Below are positions 17,479 to 19,358 of a DNA stretch of 19,358 bases, piece after piece. A program made the position numbers and the translations under genes. The notes below the pieces were generated by a model. That model did not search any database and was not told where the DNA came from. It worked only from the letters and a program-made list of their open reading frames with translations. The stretch is from an uncultured Oxalobacteraceae bacterium (GTDB lineage: Bacteria > Pseudomonadota > Gammaproteobacteria > Burkholderiales > Burkholderiaceae): the NCBI GenBank assembly GCA_946478765.1, contig CAMLDH010000034.1, positions 1 to 19,358 on the forward strand, written 5' to 3'. Position 1 is the first letter of the stretch. Each line of letters begins with the position of its first letter.

Positions 17479-17730
17479 TCAAAAGTGCTTGGGTTGCAGA
17501 ACCAGCGGTGTGCCCGTGACGCCTGCGGTTACCAATCGTCTGGCAATGCCTTGAATTTTGGCCTCGTACGCCTTGTACGCTTTAAGCAGATCGAGTTGCG
17601 GATCTTGCGACCGACTCAGATCGGACAGCGCTTCGGTCGAAACAAGGCACTCATAGTCTTTGAATTCAACGGCTACCGTAAAGGTGACGCCGTCGCTGGT
17701 TGCGCGCGGCTCTGCTAGTGTATGGCTCAT
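17479..17730 (-). CDS. DUF1488-like small protein
   Basis: The 83-residue protein reads GVTFTVAVEFKDYECLVSTE near the N-terminus (a beta-strand pattern with an absorbed Cys) and LLKAYKAYEAKIQGIARRLV towards the C-terminus, followed by GTPLVLQPKHF. The order of a strand region, an EAL-like turn, a helix of aromatic and basic residues and a final hydrophobic strand resembles the DUF1488 family of small cytoplasmic proteins; the assignment is by eye. ATG at 17730 has GGAG 6 bases upstream, and an adjacent ATG at 17733 is the alternative. Function is unknown. Confidence 0.68.
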   Translation of the reverse strand: MSHTLAEPRATSDGVTFTVAVEFKDYECLVSTEALSDLSRSQDPQLDLLKAYKAYEAKIQGIARRLVTAGVTGTPLVLQPKHF

Positions 17731-18025
17731 CATGATCTCCGGATATCTCATCAAGAACTCCCGATCGAATGCAATCGGTTGATTCTGGCCCTATGCTGCG
17801 CGCGAATGGGATAAACCGCAAGGATCAAGTCTGCGGCGCTATTAACTGTTAGTGAATAACGGATCATGGCAGATGAAATTGATGATAGGGAAATTGGCGA
17901 TTTTATGGTGCGCGCCGCACGATTTCATTTGAATTTGCGTGGTTGGTAAATGCCCGTGCCTGTTGGTAAGGCAAGGAATGGCAAATGCAAACAGAAGAGA
18001 CGCGATTGGCGGCAATCAAATGCAA
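17731..18025. other. Intergenic stretch left of the tRNA-Phe scar
   Basis: About 295 bases hold no convincing gene. A 27-codon frame at 17866-17949 (starting MADEIDDREIG) has no ribosome binding site. The stretch should contain the promoter of the DUF1488-like gene, but no clear -35/-10 pair was seen. It is the original chromosomal DNA downstream of tRNA-Phe if the integration model is right. Confidence 0.4.
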
Positions 18026-18051
18026 AAGGGCTTAGCCGAAGCTAAGCCCTT
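18026..18051 (-). terminator. Rho-independent terminator of the original tRNA-Phe gene
   Basis: AAGGGCTTAGC (18026-18036) and GCTAAGCCCTT (18041-18051) form a perfect 11-bp stem. Read on the - strand the loop is TTCG, a very stable tetraloop, and the stem is followed by TTGCATTT after the closing TT. It starts 8 bases beyond the CCA end of the tRNA fragment, where a tRNA terminator is expected. Confidence 0.8.
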
Positions 18052-18059
18052 GATTCTTT

Positions 18060-18104
18060 TGGTGGCCCGGGGCGGAATCGAACCACCGACACAAGGATTT
18101 TCAA
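18060..18104 (-). pseudogene. 3' half of tRNA-Phe(GAA): integration scar (att site)
   Basis: Read on the - strand the 45 bases are positions 32-76 of a tRNA-Phe: anticodon loop TTGAAAA (anticodon GAA), 3' anticodon stem TCCTT, variable loop GTGTC, T arm GGTGG-TTCGATT-CCGCC, 3' acceptor strand CCGGGCC, then ACCA. The 5' half is absent: upstream bases read AAAGC where GAGGA would pair with TCCTT, and no D arm follows. The break at the anticodon loop is a usual crossover point for tyrosine integrases. A terminator is kept on the CCA side. By the normal geometry the chromosome is to the left and the inserted element to the right; the intact tRNA-Phe should be at the far end of the element, outside the window. 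Confidence 0.9.
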
Positions 18105-18370
18105 GCTTTTCCATTTCATCAATAGTTCAAGGACTTACCTCAGAATAGTTCTACAAAACAATTCGAGATACTAACTGGAAAGCCTTTACCGGGGCGGGGT
18201 GTTTTGGAATTGTAGAATCAATCATTCGAGGTACAATCCCACCTTGCCTCGCTTTTTGTATTCCATTTCACGAAGCGATTTACAAACAATGGAAAACCGA
18301 GAAAACCTAGGCAGTTCAACGGTTCCCAGCGAGTTTCTCTCTCAGGAAACCTCAGAGTCTTTTCTTATCC

Positions 18371-19057
18371 ATGGCGAAAAATCAAACAAGACACGTCACA
18401 GAAGAAGAGCTGCCCGGCGATACGTCCGCACCTGAAGAAGCGATCGGTAGTCGTATTCGTGCGGCCCGCGAATCTCGCGGATTATCTCAAACAGCGGTAA
18501 GTAACCGCACGAAAATGAGCGATCCAAAAGGGCAAGGTGTTTCGCGAACCGTGCTTGTTGGATATGAAGCGGGCCACTCTAAGCCAGGAGCAAGGGAAAT
18601 TCGGTTGTTATGCGAGACATTAAGTGTCACTCCGAATTGGCTGATTTATGGATCAGAAACAACTCATGAATCCTCCCAGGCTTCCTTAGAGCTTTTCCGC
18701 CACAGGAAGGATGCAATTGCTGCATTACGACTTGCTCTCGCGATCTGTGCGTTGAAGCCGCATGAACGCAGCGCCTTTACAAGCTTGATTTTGTCGATGG
18801 CAGGCCGAGAGTTAGGCGATGTGAAATTGTCGGCACTATTAACACTAGCGTCGATGATTGCTGACCCCCTTTTAGATCAAATAAAGGAGGGGTTGCCGGA
18901 TGGCTTTTTGGCTAAAAATTCTATAGATCAGACACTTGAGGGTATGGTTAAGAAGTTCTCCGAAGGAATAACATCGAACCTTGGGAATAAATTGATTTTT
19001 GATGAAGATGGGGAGCCGGTCGGTGGAGAATGGCTTTACCCAGAGCCTAAAAAATAG
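18371..19057 (+). CDS. XRE-family (cI-like) repressor of the integrated element
   Basis: The 228-residue protein has an HTH_3 domain at about 25-95: IGSRIRAARESRGLSQTAVS, a polar insert around 49-60 (MSDPKGQGVSRT), then VGYEAGHSKPGAREIRLLCE and LSVTPNWLIYGSE. The insert lengthens the usual recognition-helix region. The C-terminal part (about 105-228) is helical and has no LexA-type Ser/Lys peptidase motif, so SOS self-cleavage is not expected. Frame and ATG are fixed by an in-frame stop at 18308 and no other start between. The ribosome binding site is weak. A TTGTAG-N16-TACAAT pair (18210-18237) may be its promoter. A terminator overlaps the stop codon. Confidence 0.8.
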   Translation: MAKNQTRHVTEEELPGDTSAPEEAIGSRIRAARESRGLSQTAVSNRTKMSDPKGQGVSRTVLVGYEAGHSKPGAREIRLLCETLSVTPNWLIYGSETTHESSQASLELFRHRKDAIAALRLALAICALKPHERSAFTSLILSMAGRELGDVKLSALLTLASMIADPLLDQIKEGLPDGFLAKNSIDQTLEGMVKKFSEGITSNLGNKLIFDEDGEPVGGEWLYPEPKK

Positions 19058-19076
19058 CGCCTAGGCGCTTTTTTTT
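19056..19076 (+). terminator. Rho-independent terminator after the repressor gene
   Basis: AGCGC-CTAG-GCGCT (19056-19069) begins inside the TAG stop codon of the repressor gene and is followed directly by eight T residues. The stem is only 5 bp, but GC-rich with a strong T run. Confidence 0.75.
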
Positions 19077-19116
19077 CGCCTCCAATAGTCAATATTCAAA
19101 ACAGTTGTTCTAATAG

Positions 19117-19146
19117 TTGACATGCACGGAAATAGTCGTGTATTGT
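19117..19146 (+). promoter_or_regulatory. Sigma70-type promoter with dyads for the HTH gene at 19186
   Basis: TTGACA (19117-19122, perfect) is followed by 18 bases and TATTGT (19141-19146, four of six matches). The spacer contains the dyad CACG-N8-CGTG (19125-19140), and TGTCG-N7-CGACA (19153-19169) lies just downstream. AATAGTY occurs at 19084, 19112 and 19131. The dyads are candidate operators for one of the two HTH proteins. Confidence 0.65.
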
Positions 19147-19185
19147 GACTCCTGTCGAATTTCACGACATATAAGGAGCCAAAAA

Positions 19186-19358
19186 ATGATCAACTTCACC
19201 AACTTGCCTATTAACCCCGACAGCGCCCGGGCAGCGCGTAACTATTTCGGATTGAATCAACAGCAAGCCGCCGATGAGTCGGGCTTGAAAATCCACAAAA
19301 TCAAGCGATTCGAGATTGGGAATCACATTCCCGATACAAAATTCCTTCAAGATTTGCG
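19186..19358 (+). CDS. XRE-type HTH protein, N-terminal part (3' truncated by window)
   Basis: ATG at 19186 has a strong AAGGAG site 7 bases upstream and a promoter at 19117. The 57 visible residues start MINFTNLPINPDSARAARNY and include FGLNQQQAADESGLKIHKIK followed by RFEIGNHIPD, the usual helix-turn-helix with a closing E-x-G-x-x-x-P segment. It lies head to tail behind the repressor, separated by the terminator. Short HTH proteins of this wording are common on plasmids and integrative elements. The C-terminal part is outside the window, so fused domains cannot be excluded. Confidence 0.82.
   Translation, partial: MINFTNLPINPDSARAARNYFGLNQQQAADESGLKIHKIKRFEIGNHIPDTKFLQDL

Larger units (their letters stand above)
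18105..19358. mobile_element. End of a tRNA-Phe-integrated element (prophage, ICE or island), continues past the window
   Basis: Everything right of the tRNA-Phe fragment differs from the left: lower GC, two HTH regulators, an operator-like region, and no housekeeping genes. No integrase is present in these 1.25 kb, so it may lie at the other end beside the intact tRNA. The first 266 bases (18105-18370) contain no gene; AATAGTTC occurs at 18121 and 18144, and CCATTTCA at 18111 and 18263, which may be integrase or regulator sites or chance. The type of element cannot be decided from this part. Confidence 0.75.

Noticed and set aside
17866..17949. 27-codon frame starting MADEIDDREIG
   Set aside because: No ribosome binding site, no recognisable similarity, and length within chance expectation.
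18289..18435. 49-codon frame beginning MENRENLGSS before the repressor gene
   Set aside because: It has no ribosome binding site, overlaps the repressor gene by 65 bases in another frame, and shows no family-like sequence.

Overview
The window looks like a chromosomal segment of a betaproteobacterium, most likely in the Oxalobacteraceae (Herminiimonas/Janthinobacterium-like). This is inferred from gene content and order (petBC-sspA-sspB; the hemA-prfA-prmC-grxD-ubiX neighbourhood), the PVWY form of the cytochrome b Qo motif, and protein wording. No database search was possible, so the genus is a guess.

Region 1 (1-2961, + strand): the 3' end of cytochrome b and the complete cytochrome c1 gene of the bc1 complex, a terminator, then sspA and sspB. 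SspB ends in a recognisable ClpX-binding tail. A tRNA-Thr(TGT) gene and a strong, probably bidirectional terminator close the block.

Region 2 (3040-10436, - strand): a long housekeeping run in transcription order hemA, prfA, dsbB, prmC, tex, grxD, ubiX. It links tetrapyrrole synthesis (HemA), termination and release-factor methylation (PrfA, PrmC), disulfide formation (DsbB), transcription (Tex), a CGFS glutaredoxin and flavin prenylation for ubiquinone synthesis (UbiX). dsbB sits between prfA and prmC, and tex between prmC and grxD.

Region 3 (10596-15343, - strand): a three-gene signalling operon made of an OmpR-type response regulator, a secreted LysM-FecR protein and a CHASE2-PAS histidine kinase. 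It has a clear sigma70-like promoter and two related dyads in its leader. This is the most interesting functional unit in the window.

Region 4 (15344-18059): small, poorly characterised chromosomal genes: a Cys-rich mini-ORF with a good ribosome binding site, a DUF697-like membrane-associated protein, an XRE-like regulator, an unknown 117-residue protein and a DUF1488-like protein.

Region 5 (18060-19358): a 45-nt 3' half of tRNA-Phe(GAA) on the - strand, broken exactly at the anticodon loop, with its terminator still on the left side. This is the typical scar of integration into a tRNA gene. The DNA to its right carries two HTH regulators and a promoter with dyads, and appears to be one end of an integrative element (prophage, ICE or island) that runs out of the window.
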